Of a stretch of DNA of 64,000 nt, positions 23,030 through 33,938 are shown piece after piece. Source of the stretch: Calocera cornea HHB12733 (taxonomy: Eukaryota > Basidiomycota > Dacrymycetes > Dacrymycetales > Dacrymycetaceae); contig KV424020.1 of assembly GCA_001632435.1 (NCBI GenBank), positions 7,575-71,574 of the forward strand. Reading direction: 5' to 3'. A program made the position numbers and the translations under genes. The notes beneath the pieces are model-generated. The model saw only the letters and a list, made by a program, of their open reading frames with translations, was not told where the DNA came from and did no database searches. Each line of letters begins with the position of its first letter. The stretch's first letter is position 1.

Positions 23030-23771
23030 TGATCTCGACGTAGTTGTCAAATTCGGAGTCCTCACGTCATGCCCACGTATGATTGCCTTTCCTTCCTTCC
23101 TCTCGGACACTTGCTATCCCAATGTTCCTCATCGCCACATGCTTGACTCGGCCATATATAATCTGAATGGATGTGATGACATATTATGCTTCTATGTCTT
23201 GCTGACAGCTTTGATTGAATCCAAGATATCAACCAGGCTGCAGTTCCCCCGCGTTCTCAGGTACCAAGGACAGCATGATCTGCAGATTTGGCAGAACATC
23301 TGATCCCGTTGGTTGTGCTATTTCTACCGGACTGATTGATTGATCAATCAAGTGGAGGTTATAATCCATATTTGAAATTTCAATTCGAGCAGCTCGGGCT
23401 GAAGTGCATGACTCGCCTGCTGTAGATCGACAGTACCGCAACGGAGGCTGATACCAACAGCGACGAGGGCATTGCCAGGTTGCGCATAGACGATAACTCC
23501 TCATTTCCAAGGTGCCATAGCCGTGGTTAGTGACCATGGTCAGTGTTCAACTCGTAGAACACCTGGATAAGCCGATGGCAACGTGGAACAAGTGACTGTC
23601 ATTGTATTTCCCGACAGAGCCATCGGCGGGTAAATGCCATTGCCTGCATTCGCACGTCAATGTCCCTCTGTCGTCAACCCAGACTGTAATGACGCAATTA
23701 CATTCGTACCTCTCCATCCCCCTGCTGATGCAATGTGATAAATGTCGTTTCCGTCTACGACCATCTCGCTC
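23030..23771. other. Decayed copy of the S-N spacer, then intergenic
   Basis: From 23030 to about 23380 the sequence follows 20770-21110 with many indels, ending at a GTGGAGGTTATAATCC stretch. The rest up to the transporter stop codon shows nothing recognisable. Confidence 0.55.
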
Positions 23772-25407
23772 CTATGTCCCTGCCATCATCGAGTCTCCAT
23801 CCAACGCCGTGCGCGCGCTCCCCGTGCGCAATCTCCGCGCCTCCATCTCGATCTCCTCCTCCTCCTGACCCGGCCCGTCCGCAGCGAGCACCGGCAGCTC
23901 CCCCAGGTTCTGCAGGCACGGGGCGTCGAACATGCTCCCCTCGATGCCGAGGATGACGGTGCGCGTGCCGACGTAGACCCAGATAAGAGTGAGGACGGCC
24001 GCGAGCGCCGTGCCGAACGCTTCGAGGAAGAAGCTGATGGGGGCTGGGGCGAGCGCGACGCTCAGCGAGAGCGTCAGCAGCGTGTACACGCCGATCGGGA
24101 AGGTCAGGCCCCACCTGCGGTCACGGTCAGCACGGTAGCAGCATTAGCGGGGCCAGGCACGCACCAAGGCATCCCGAACTTCGGCCCCTGGCCCTTGAAT
24201 AGCGCCTCTGCGAGTGTCTCCAGCGCGAGGCAGAGCCAAAGCATGCCGAACCCCCACATCAAGCACGCGCTCACGACGCCGTAGACGAAGGCGAAGTCGC
24301 CCATGACGCCCACGCCGAAGACGCTGTTCGTCGGGATCGTCGACGTCTCCCGATCCTGCGGGATGATGATCTTCTGCGCGAGCTCGCCGAGGGAGACGAA
24401 AGCGAGCCCGCCTTGCCCGAGCGGGCCGAGCGGGAGGACGACAGACGTGAGCGCGCCCCGCGGAGGCGCGCCGTGCAGTATCAGGCGGACGGTGTATATG
24501 CAGAGCATGAGCATCGCCGTGGGTAGGCCGAGGCCGAGGGAGGTGTAGGAGACGAAGAGGGTGAGCTGTGCTCGGCCGGGATGCGTCTCGGCCATCGCTG
24601 TGCCCAGCTGGGAGCCGAGGGCGGCGGCGACGATGGGAGGGACGAAGGGGAGGAGGATGGTCGCTGTGATCCCGTCGAGCGTGAGGGGGTGCTTGGTCGA
24701 CCTGCGGGCACGTCAGCGAGCTGGAGCGAGTGGGAAAGAGGGCAAGGCGCACACGACATGTAGCATCCCCACACAGACGACCGCGCTCAACACCACGTCG
24801 AACCAGTACATCCCCCACAAGAAGTCGATCAGCCCCTCCCCGCCCCACCCCTTCGTCTCGACCAGCAGACTCGTCGCGGCGTTGATGGCGGTTGCGAAGC
24901 CCATCGGGATCGTGCCGAGGAAGAGGGACTGCTGTGGATGGAGCAGCATCAGCTTGAAGATGCCCGGGAAGAGGATGTACCGCAGGAGTGTGGCAATCGT
25001 GAAGCAGAAGAGGAGGACGGTGTTGAGTCCCAAGAGGCCAACGCATGGCCAGAAGAGGTGCTCGGAGAGGCCATACGGTAGCTGGTGGAAGACGACGGGG
25101 AGGACGCCCGTGCCTGGAGGATGAGTCAGCGGTCGGGCAACGACAGCCGGCATCAAGACCCACCCATGGTGACGGCGAACCAGCTCGGTGTGAAGTGCCT
25201 GATACGCTCAATGAAGTTCTTCCGCCGATGCTTTCCCGTCGAGTCTCCCTTTGAGTTGCCGCTGAGCATTGAGAGCGGCATCTCAGATGGCTGAGAGAGG
25301 AGCGACGGCTGAGCAGCTGCTGACTGACGGGAGATGGCGGGCGAGAGGTGCGCTCGTGGCGGGTGCACTAGCGTCGCTGTAGATGTGGGTGTACGATAGG
25401 TGGACAT
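23772..25407 (-). CDS. SLAC1/Mae1/Ssu1-type (TDT family) membrane transporter
   Basis: Exons 25407-25164, 25113-24753, 24701-24165 and 24114-23772 give 494 residues. After a Ser/Pro-rich cytosolic N terminus, the signature IRHFTPSWFAVTMGTGV opens the first membrane segment, followed by about ten hydrophobic segments (for example WPCVGLLGLNTVLLF, PLTLDGITATILLPFVPPIV, GFGMLWLCLALETLA). This signature is typical of the tellurite-resistance/dicarboxylate transporter family, which in fungi includes the sulfite exporter Ssu1 and the malate permease Mae1. Substrate cannot be told from sequence. An acidic C terminus (GQEEEEIEMEA) is cytosolic. The start MSTYRTPTS is the first ATG in good context near the exon 5' end. 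The gene is divergent from receptor D. Confidence 0.85.
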
Positions 25408-26378
25408 GGTCGTCGGTTCGGAGGGAGGGTTGCAGGATTGAGGAACAGATAGACCTCCGGCTTTTAGCGCCCACGCTGAGAGACGCGGCTGCGATGGCTG
25501 GTCAGCGCTCGCTTCATCTCCTTCCATTCTGGAGCACAGCATACCTTCTACCGAATGGATGGAGTGATGCGTTCCTCGCCGTAATCAAGCAGTCGAAAAT
25601 TACAGTGTCGGGCCCTTCGTCGTGGGCTCGGCTTTGCAGGCAGTCCTCCGAGCGCGTGACTCGGGGCGGCGACCTGGTTCTGTACAACCTGGCTCTCAGG
25701 CCGTTTCACGGGTCATACGCCAGCTTTCAAGCGCCCGACGTTCCAGCCTTCTGGTCACCGTTCCAATGGCGCAGAACACAGGAGAGCATTTTCCGCCCAC
25801 ACCGCGGCTCGGCCCGACCGGCCGGCCGGGAGCTCAGAATCGAGGCGGTTGCAAAGCCACGTGATATTCATCAATATTCGCGACGGAGCCTTTTCAGCCT
25901 ACGAGAGAAACCTTGAGCCCGAGGCTTCGGAAGAACTGCCATCCATCGCGAGCATCCGGCTTTGACCCCCCGCCCGAGTCTGCGGCCGGCGCCTTGTATC
26001 GTGCCGAATACACCATTTTCATCCCATCATTCTTCATCACCTCGATTGTCGGACTATGACAAGAGAACGAATGCGTGCTGTACTCCTCCCAAACCCTGAG
26101 CCTTCTCAGAAGTCCGGCTAGGGATGGGCTTCTAGCGCCTCGAACAACGCGCTCGTCGTGCGACCGCGAAGACGCTCGGATTTGCATCTACTGATCAGCG
26201 CCAACTGCCCTGCATCCTTTATAGCACAGAGCTTCACATTAACAGTGTGCGCGAGGATCTTGACCGCTGCATTTCAGACGTCCAGCTATAACGATGACGA
26301 CGTACGTGCCTCATCTCCTCATATGCTGATAGCCTGCTTATTGACGCGTACATCAGCACCATTGACTCTAAGGGTGAC
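25408..26378. other. Transporter-receptor D divergent intergenic region
   Basis: No gene was recognised. It should contain promoters for the transporter (minus) and receptor D (plus). A 15-bp motif at 26128-26142 is shared with the upstream regions of receptors E and F. Confidence 0.55.
26128..26142 (+). promoter_or_regulatory. Shared receptor upstream motif (D)
   Basis: GCTTCTAGCGCCTCG lies 237 bp before the receptor D start codon. The identical 15-mer lies 168 bp before receptor E, and a one-mismatch copy lies about 174 bp before receptor F, all in the same orientation relative to the gene. Confidence 0.55.
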
Positions 26379-29300
26379 ATGCCCGCAGCTCGATTCAAGT
26401 ACACGTTCACCGGTACGTCTGCCCTCCGATCGGTGTCGACGGCATGCTCACGCCTGACCAGGCGCTATCCTCGAAGGGCTCCCGACGCGTGGGCTACTCA
26501 AGTCCGAGGGCAAGTACTTGCTCAAGATCCACATCGATGGCAAGAGCGAGGAAAAGTGGAGCACCCGGGAGATTCGAACAAAGGGGAGCATGGTCGCGTG
26601 GGACAGAGAGGGCGACAAACGGGACTTGTGCGTCTTATACGGCGGCTGTTGACGCGTGTGCTTCTACTGATGTCGAACACAGTGAATGTGCTACGGCGTC
26701 TATTCTGCATGTTGTGGTCTGCAAGAACCATAGCTCCGGGAAGGTGGAGGAGCTGGGTACCGCTCGCCTGTCGCTCAGTGACTGGCTAAAGGCAACGGAC
26801 GGTACGTCACGTCACCCCGCTGACGGCCATTATTAAAAGCTTGACGACAGCTACCCCCGTCACCGCCACCTCCGGCAACCAGGGCAAGGCAGTAATCAAA
26901 GTCAAGCTCTTTATCACAGCACACACCGCCGTGAGCCCTGAGACCGATGACGGCGCTTCCGCCATGGATCAGGCTGTCCAGACGGCGAAGGCTGGCGCTC
27001 AGGCGATGAGCTCGATCCCTGGGCTGAGCATTGTGGGTGGGGCGGGCGACAGGGCCAATGCTTTGGAGACGTCAGCAATGAATACGATCAACGTGTGGCA
27101 ACCGTTGCTGGACAACCTCGATTGGTTCGTTAAGGCGATGGATGTGGTGTCGGAGGTGCTGCCGCCGGCCCTAGTGCGTCCCAACTACTCTCATATCTCA
27201 GCTAGGTGCACCCGTATGCCAAAATGGCTTGGTCTGTGCTCTCGGCCGCATACAAGGTATGCCTACGACCACTCGCTACCGCAACACTTTCTGACCTTGT
27301 GCAGGTGTTCGACGCCCAGCAACAGCGGGATATCAAGCTTCTCGGACTGGTAGGGAAGATGAACGACATCTACGCGTTCCTCCGCGAGGCCGAACAGCTG
27401 CAAGATATCATCGAGCACCCTGGTCAGGATACGCTACGCGAGAGGGCACTCTGTCGACTGGGCAGTCAGACGGTCGATTGCGCACATTTCATCTCCGCAT
27501 ACTCCAGAGACGCGACTTTCTGTAAGGACTCGGCCCCGTCTCTCTACCCGCGTTTACAGGCATACAGTGGAAAGGCTTGTGAAACAGACAATATCAGGTG
27601 CCGGCGACACCATCGATCAATACAGCAAGAGCTTCGATGCACTCAAGCAGGACTTCCGCGATGGATCCCAGCTGCGGATGGAGGTTGTTACGGTCCGGAT
27701 ACTGGCCGATCTTCAAGGTCTCGGTATGGATATCTTCTGCTCACGCGTGGTGCAGGACTGATATGAACTAGTTTCCGACTTTGATATTCAACATATCCCG
27801 TATGTGGATGGCGCAGGCTACGAAATCGGCAAGCGCTGCCTTCCGGGAACCCGGGCAGCTCTTCTTGACGAGATATGCGAGTGGGTTAATTCCGATTCGC
27901 CCGATACTCCACGTGTCTGCGTGCTGATGGGCCCTGCCGGCACCGGGAAATCCACCATCGCACATACGATTTCGAGTCTGTTCAGCACCACGAACCAGCT
28001 CGGCTCGATGTTCTGCTTCAGCACAAGTGAATTCACCACGCGCAAACCCGAGAGCCTGTTTCGCAACATCGCGCACGATTTATGCAAAGGGCGCCCCGCT
28101 TTCAAGGCGGCATTGTCCAAATCCATCGGTGGCGATCGGTCCCTTTGTGGTACCAAGGACCTGGAGACTCAATTCCAGAACTTCATCCTTCGGCCAGCTC
28201 ATGATCTCTCACTGAGCGGGACCATGCTGCTCATCGTCGATGCTTTGGACGAGAGTGGCTCCGTCAAGGAACGAGCGAAAGTGCTAAATGTGCTCATCAC
28301 GCGCCTTCGCGAGCTTCCCGCCACATTCCGGATTCTGATCACCTGTCGACCGGAGCACGACATTCAGCGAAGTCTTTTAAAGGCACATGAGTGGGTGAAG
28401 GTGAAGAGTATGCCGTCGCCTGACGAGGATCCCGCCCTATCGAAGGACATACTGCAGTACATCCGGCAGAGGCTTTCCAATGAGATCGATGCGGGGCCCG
28501 GGTCCTTGGACGATCTCTGCTGCAACACTCTTTGCAGTCGCGCTGAAGGATTGTTTCAATTTGCTTTCGTGGCCTGCGACTACATCATTGGCGACGATGT
28601 CATCGGCCAGACCTCGTATATGCGATACCAAATTCTTCTCAGTGGCACTGAGACCAGCGCAAGCCTGGACGAGCTGTACAAGACTGTCCTCGGGCAGATC
28701 CTTGGGAAGAATCTCGCCGTTCTTGGCGCCTTCAAGATCATTATGGGGCTCGTGCTCAACGCTAGGGAGCCTCTAGCTATGGTATCGATCCGCACCATGA
28801 TGACTATTCTGCAGGCCCAGGACAATGTCGATCCTGACAGGATTCTGCCCTATTTCGGCTCTCTACTCAGTGGTGTGTCCGAAGCCACAACACCGGTTCG
28901 CCCGCTGCATTCCTCTTTTGTGGAGCTTCTGAGAGATACGGCTCGTGGTGGAACGTACTTTATCGGGCACGATGGTCACCATGAACGGCTTGCTACAGCT
29001 TCCTTGCGACTTCTGCAAAGCGAGCTGCATTTTAACATGGGAGATATGAATACATCATACTTGTCCAACAAAGTACTGCGCGACTCGCCGAATTTCCGAA
29101 ACAAGGTCTCCGAAGCTCTGGTGTACTCCTGCAAATACTGGGGCCATCATCTGGAATTGTCGCCTGTGGCCCTGAGCACGACGAAGGAGATTGCGGACCT
29201 TGTTCGACACTTGCTAATGGAGAATATTCTATTTTGGATCGAAACTGCCAGCATAGCAGACGCAGTCAGTGCCCTTGCTCCCTGCCTCATGGCCGCTTTG

Positions 29301-31790
29301 AGTCACTTGCAGGTAAGCGTACACTGCCCTTTGCACGATGCGTGGCTCATCTAGACCTCGCAGAGTATCGGAGAAGATCTATGGAACATGGCTCGAGACG
29401 GCCTCCGGTTTATCAGAACATTCTCACGCATTATCATCGACTCAGCTCCTCATATCTATCTCTCAGCACTGGTGTGCTCACCCTCGCAATCGCAAATGGC
29501 CCGAGTCTATGGATCGAGGTACCCGCAGCGAGCCGCAGTTGCGTCACACGGGGTGTCACAGTGGTCCAGCGTGGACACGGTCATAACAGGACATACCGCT
29601 TCAGTTATGTCCTCAGTCTTCTCACGGGACAGTCGGCGTGTTATATCAGGCTCTGATGACGGTTCGGTTCGGATATGGAATGCGGATACCGGCGAGCCAA
29701 TCGGTGAACCCTTGAACGGCCACGGTCGCTGGGGAGTCACTTCCGTAGCTATTTCTCCGGACGGACACACGCTTGTCTCGGGATCACTTGACAAGACTGT
29801 CATCCTCTGGGATCCAGCCGCACCGATAACTCTCAACGGACATACAGAAGTGGTCAATTCAGTGGCTTTCGCCCCGGATGGTCAACGGTTTGCGTCTGGC
29901 TCACAAGACAAGACGATTCGGCTATGGAAACTCAGCAAGGGTGCTGTCTCCAGTGAAATCTTCACGGGGCACAGTGATGGTGTCACCTCAATTGTGTTCT
30001 CACCAGATGGTCAGCGGATTGTCTCAGGATCTCTCGACCGGACGATTCGGCAATGGAATGTCGAGACCGGCCAGCCCATTGCAGAACCACTGCGTGGACA
30101 CAGCGACTGGGTGACCTCTGTGGTGTTTTTCCCTGATGGCTCTCGGATCGCCTCTGGCTCCACAGACAATACAATTCGGCTGTGGGATGCACACACAGGC
30201 GAAAATGTGGGCATCCCATTGACCGGTCACATCAATTGGGTTACTTCTGTCTCCATATCACCTGACGGGCGTTGGCTTGCGTCCGCGTCTCATGACACTA
30301 TTTGGTTATGGGACATTCAAACTTACGCCCATGTCGGTGAACCCTTGATCGGTCATTCCAGGTCAGTCACATCTGTCGCGTTCTCTCCCTACGGCGGCCG
30401 GATCGTCTCCAGTGCAATGGACAATACCATCCGTATTTGGGACGTGAGTATTCACGCCTCAACCCCCGCACCATTGACAGGTCATATCTTCGCCGTCACT
30501 TCTGTTATGTTCTCTTCCGATGATCGTCAAATAATCTCAGGATCATTTGATGGTACGATTCGCCGGTGGGACGCAACCACGGGGGACCACGTGCGCGAGC
30601 CGCTTGTGGAGGATTCTAATCAAGTCGCTTCCTTGGCGCTCTCGCCAGATGGCCGCTGGATTGTGGCTGGCACAATGAACAATACCATTCGCATATGGAA
30701 CGCTGCATCAAATTTACCGAGAGAAGAAGCCCTGGGCCTGCACACTGGGCCTGTAATTTCGATAGCATTCTCCTCCGACAGTCGCTGGTTTGTCTCTGGC
30801 TCGGTTGATAAGACCATTCGACTATGGTACCCCGATACTGCAGCCTGCTTTGGTGAAGTTCTGATAGGGCATTCCGACGCAGTGAGCTCCGTTGCAGTGT
30901 CTCCTGACAATCAGCAAATTATTTCCGGCTCCCTTGATGGTACCATTCGACGTTGGAGCGTGGCAAGGCAACATGCCATCGGAGATCCCCTCATGGGCCC
31001 AGGTGGGCCTGTGTTTTGTGTGTCTTTTTCGCCGGATAACAGTCGAATTGTATCCTGCCATGTCGATAAATCCATTACCATCTGGAATGCGAACACAGGA
31101 GAGATCATAGGGAAGCCGCTGGTTGGACACACCGAGCCCGCCGTTTCGCTGGCATTCACTCCGGATGGAAGTCGGATTGTTTCCGGATCTGCAGACAAGA
31201 CGATTCGTGTTTGGGACGTGGCTACAGGGACAGGCCTAGGGGATCCGCTCCTCGGCCACACCGACATAGTCCGCTCAGTCAAGGTCTCGCATGATGGTCT
31301 CCGAATTGTTTCGGGGTCTGACGACAAGACGATCCGTATATGGAATGCAAACAGCAGGGGCCACGCCGTGCCTGAGACCGCCACAGCCGAGAAGAACGGT
31401 ACGTAACACCTCCTGGCTTCGAGATGACACAAGAGACTCATTTTTTGCCCAGAAACGACGTCTTCCAGTGCTTTGCCCGAGCAAACCGGCTCAGATACTC
31501 CCGACCTTGTAGATGCAGGGCAATTATGCTTCTCGCCTAAGCCGCAGCATCAGCTGACCCAACCCTATACCACTGAATCCGGCTCGATCGGTCAGATCTC
31601 TTTCGATCTCGAGACGGGTTGGATCATGGGGAACGGCACGGATTATATTCTCTGGGTAGGGCCAGACCAGATCTCCCGCCTCTACACTGGGGAGTGTCAA
31701 GTCGTCATTCCAGGCCCGACGATTCACCTCGATCTCAGCAAGTTTGTGCATGGGACGCGGTGGGCGGAGTGCCGTCTTCCTTCGTCTTGA
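26379..31790 (+). CDS. NACHT-WD40 NOD-like receptor D (14 blades)
   Basis: Ten exons: 26379-26412, 26462-26627, 26683-26801, 26851-27155, 27206-27256, 27305-27521, 27568-27723, 27772-29312, 29364-31398 and 31453-31790, giving 1653 residues with all phases consistent. Order: MPAARFKYTFTG; a C2-like domain (ILEGLPTRGLLKSEGKY, KGSMVAWD); a helical region (WQPLLDNLDWFVKAMD, VHPYAKMAW) resembling the fungal STAND 'Goodbye' type; NACHT with Walker A GPAGTGKST near residue 400 and Walker B LLIVDALDESG; fourteen WD40 blades, enough for two seven-bladed propellers; then the C-terminal tail (WIMGNGTDYILWVGP to FVHGTRWAEC). Family role: ATP-driven oligomerisation after ligand binding by the WD40 part, triggering a defence or incompatibility response. 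No catalytic effector domain is visible. It lies between the two transporter copies. Confidence 0.92.
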
Positions 31791-32064
31791 GTAGGGCTGT
31801 TCAGATCGATAGAGAGAGGAATAGCTCCTGTACGGGCAACAGTACTACATGTAGCGCCATACTCTAGGGAAATCAGGAGCTTGTTACGCTTTTGCCAAAC
31901 AATAGAATGCTTCACAATCCTGACGTGATCTGATACCACCGATCGCTACTGAGAGCGAACAGCCCGGTAAAGTGAACTGGTTATCATTACAGTGCCAATG
32001 GCTGCGAATCCCGGGCTGAACACATTAGCGATACAGTATTAGTTAAAGGTTCCGCAATCAATAT

Positions 32065-33410
32065 CTACACTTCCAGCGCACCGTTACTCGCCGATCCGCT
32101 CCGCAAGCTCCACTCCCTGCCCATCATCATCATCTGACCTCTCCCCTCGGCCCGCCCGCCCGCCCCGCGCTCCAGCTCCAGCTCCTCCTCCTCCGGCCCC
32201 GGCCCATCACCAGCGAGCAACGGCCGCTCCTCCATGCTCTCCAGACAGGGCGCGTGGAACATGCTTCCCTGTATGCCGAGGACGAGGGTGCGGGTGGCGA
32301 TGTAGAGCCAGGTGAGGAAGAGGAGGGCGAGGGCTGTGCCGAGGGCTTGGAGGAAGAAGGCGAGGGCCGTCGGGGCGAGGGCGGCGGAGAGGGAGAGCGT
32401 GAGAAGCGTGTAGACGCCGAGGGGGAGGGTGAGGCCCCACCTGCGGGCGAGGTCAGTACTGCTGTCCATGAGACAGGGAGAAAGGTGCGCACCAGGGCAT
32501 CCCGAACCTCTGCCCCTGCTTGTTGCACATCGCATGGGCGAACGTCTGCAGCGCCAAGCACAGCCAGACCATGCCGAACCCCCAGAAGAGGCAGCCGCTG
32601 ACCACGCCGTACACGTACGCGAAGTCACCCATCATCGGCACGCCAAAGATGCTGCTGGCGGGCACGGTAGACGTCTCGAGGTCCGCGGGGATGATGATTC
32701 TCTGTGCGAGCTCGCCGAGCGCTATGAGCGAGAGCCCGCCTTGCCCCAGCGGGTCGAGCGGGAGGACGACGGACGTGAGCGCCCCGCGCGGGGGAGCACT
32801 GTGCAGGACGAGGCGGACGCTGTACGCGGCGAGCATGAGCATGGTGGTGGGGAGGCCGAGGCCGAGCGAGGCGTAGGAGACGAAGAGGGTGAGCTGGGCG
32901 CGGCCGGGGTGCGTGACGGCGAAGGCGGTTCCGAGCTGCGAGCCCAGCGCGGGGGCGACGATGGGAGGGATGAAGGGGAGCAGAAGCGTTGCGGTGAGCA
33001 TGTCGAGCGTCAGGGGGTGTTTGGTAGACCTGCGCAGATGTCAGTACGGAGTGCCGGACGTGGCAGAGAATATGCAGGCGCACACGACATGAAACATCCC
33101 CCCGCACACCAGCGCTCAGAGTGAAGCGAACCAGTATCAATCGCCCACAAGAAGTCCAGCAAGCCCTGCCCGCCCCACCCCCTGGTCTCCACCAGCAAGC
33201 TCGTCGCGGCGTTGATAGCGGTGGTGAAGACGATCGGGATTGTGTCGAGGAAGAGCGACTGCTGGAGGTGCGCGAGCATGAGCTTGAACACGCCTGGGTA
33301 GAGGATGTAACGCAGGATGGTGACGATACTCAAGATGAGGAGGAGGGCGGTGTTGAGCCACAGAGACGCCGACGGTTTGTCGCACCTCCTCCGTATCGTA
33401 GCTCATTTGT
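32065..33410 (-). pseudogene. 5'-truncated, frameshifted copy of the SLAC1-type transporter
   Basis: Exons 2-4 of the transporter at 23772 are recognisable (TLDMLTATLLLPFIPPIV, GMVWLCLALQTFAHAM, RWGLTLPLGVYTLL). The first exon with the IRHFTPSWFAVTMGTGV signature is absent; homology decays at about 33400. In exon 2, after FLWAID, an inserted base and an in-frame TGA in the restored frame (near 33120) break the protein. Exon 4 is intact and extends into an acidic, Gly/Arg-rich tail. It sits divergently before receptor E exactly as the intact gene sits before receptor D, so the transporter-receptor block was duplicated as a unit. Confidence 0.85.
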
Positions 33411-33938
33411 TGCGGGAGTCAGTAACTTATTGGCTTTGCGGTCGCTCTTTGCCCCGTTTCATTCCTGACTGTTCTCGGAGGGTTGCCGTCCGCCACGCGT
33501 CCTCTGTGACGCGCTCACGTGATGTAGCCAGCTTCTGTTTGCCTCCGACGGGTCATGGCCGCCCCTCTCGTCACGTATGGCCGCGGGCTCGTCTCCATCC
33601 CATTCACCTGCAATGCCAATTCCAACTAGTTCACCACAGAACACATCGATTCCTCATTCATGTCATCTCGCTCCAAATTCTCTCGATGCGCCTCGCTGCA
33701 CAACAATACGGAAGCCCGGCGAACGCTGGCGCCGGGGTTCTCAGACCCTTAATAGTGCTTCTAGCGCCTCGTGAGGAAGCACGGCGCTTCGAGCGTCGAC
33801 CGGCCTTGCACCGTCCACCATCAGCGTGCTTGTCCTCTTGATAGCCCTCGTTGCCGTCTCACATAGCTGCATTCACTGTCTATCGACCGCATTGCTATTC
33901 ATCTGCAGAATCTAGCTCCAGCTCCTCTCGACTACGCC
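33411..33938. other. Upstream region of receptor E
   Basis: No gene. From roughly 33590 onward patches match the region before receptor F (for example CCATTCACCTGCA and AGACCCTTA blocks), showing that the inverted duplication included promoter DNA. Confidence 0.6.
33757..33771 (+). promoter_or_regulatory. Shared receptor upstream motif (E)
   Basis: Exact GCTTCTAGCGCCTCG copy 168 bp before the receptor E start, embedded in a longer block (AGACCCTTA to GTGAGGAAG) also present before receptor F. Confidence 0.55.
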
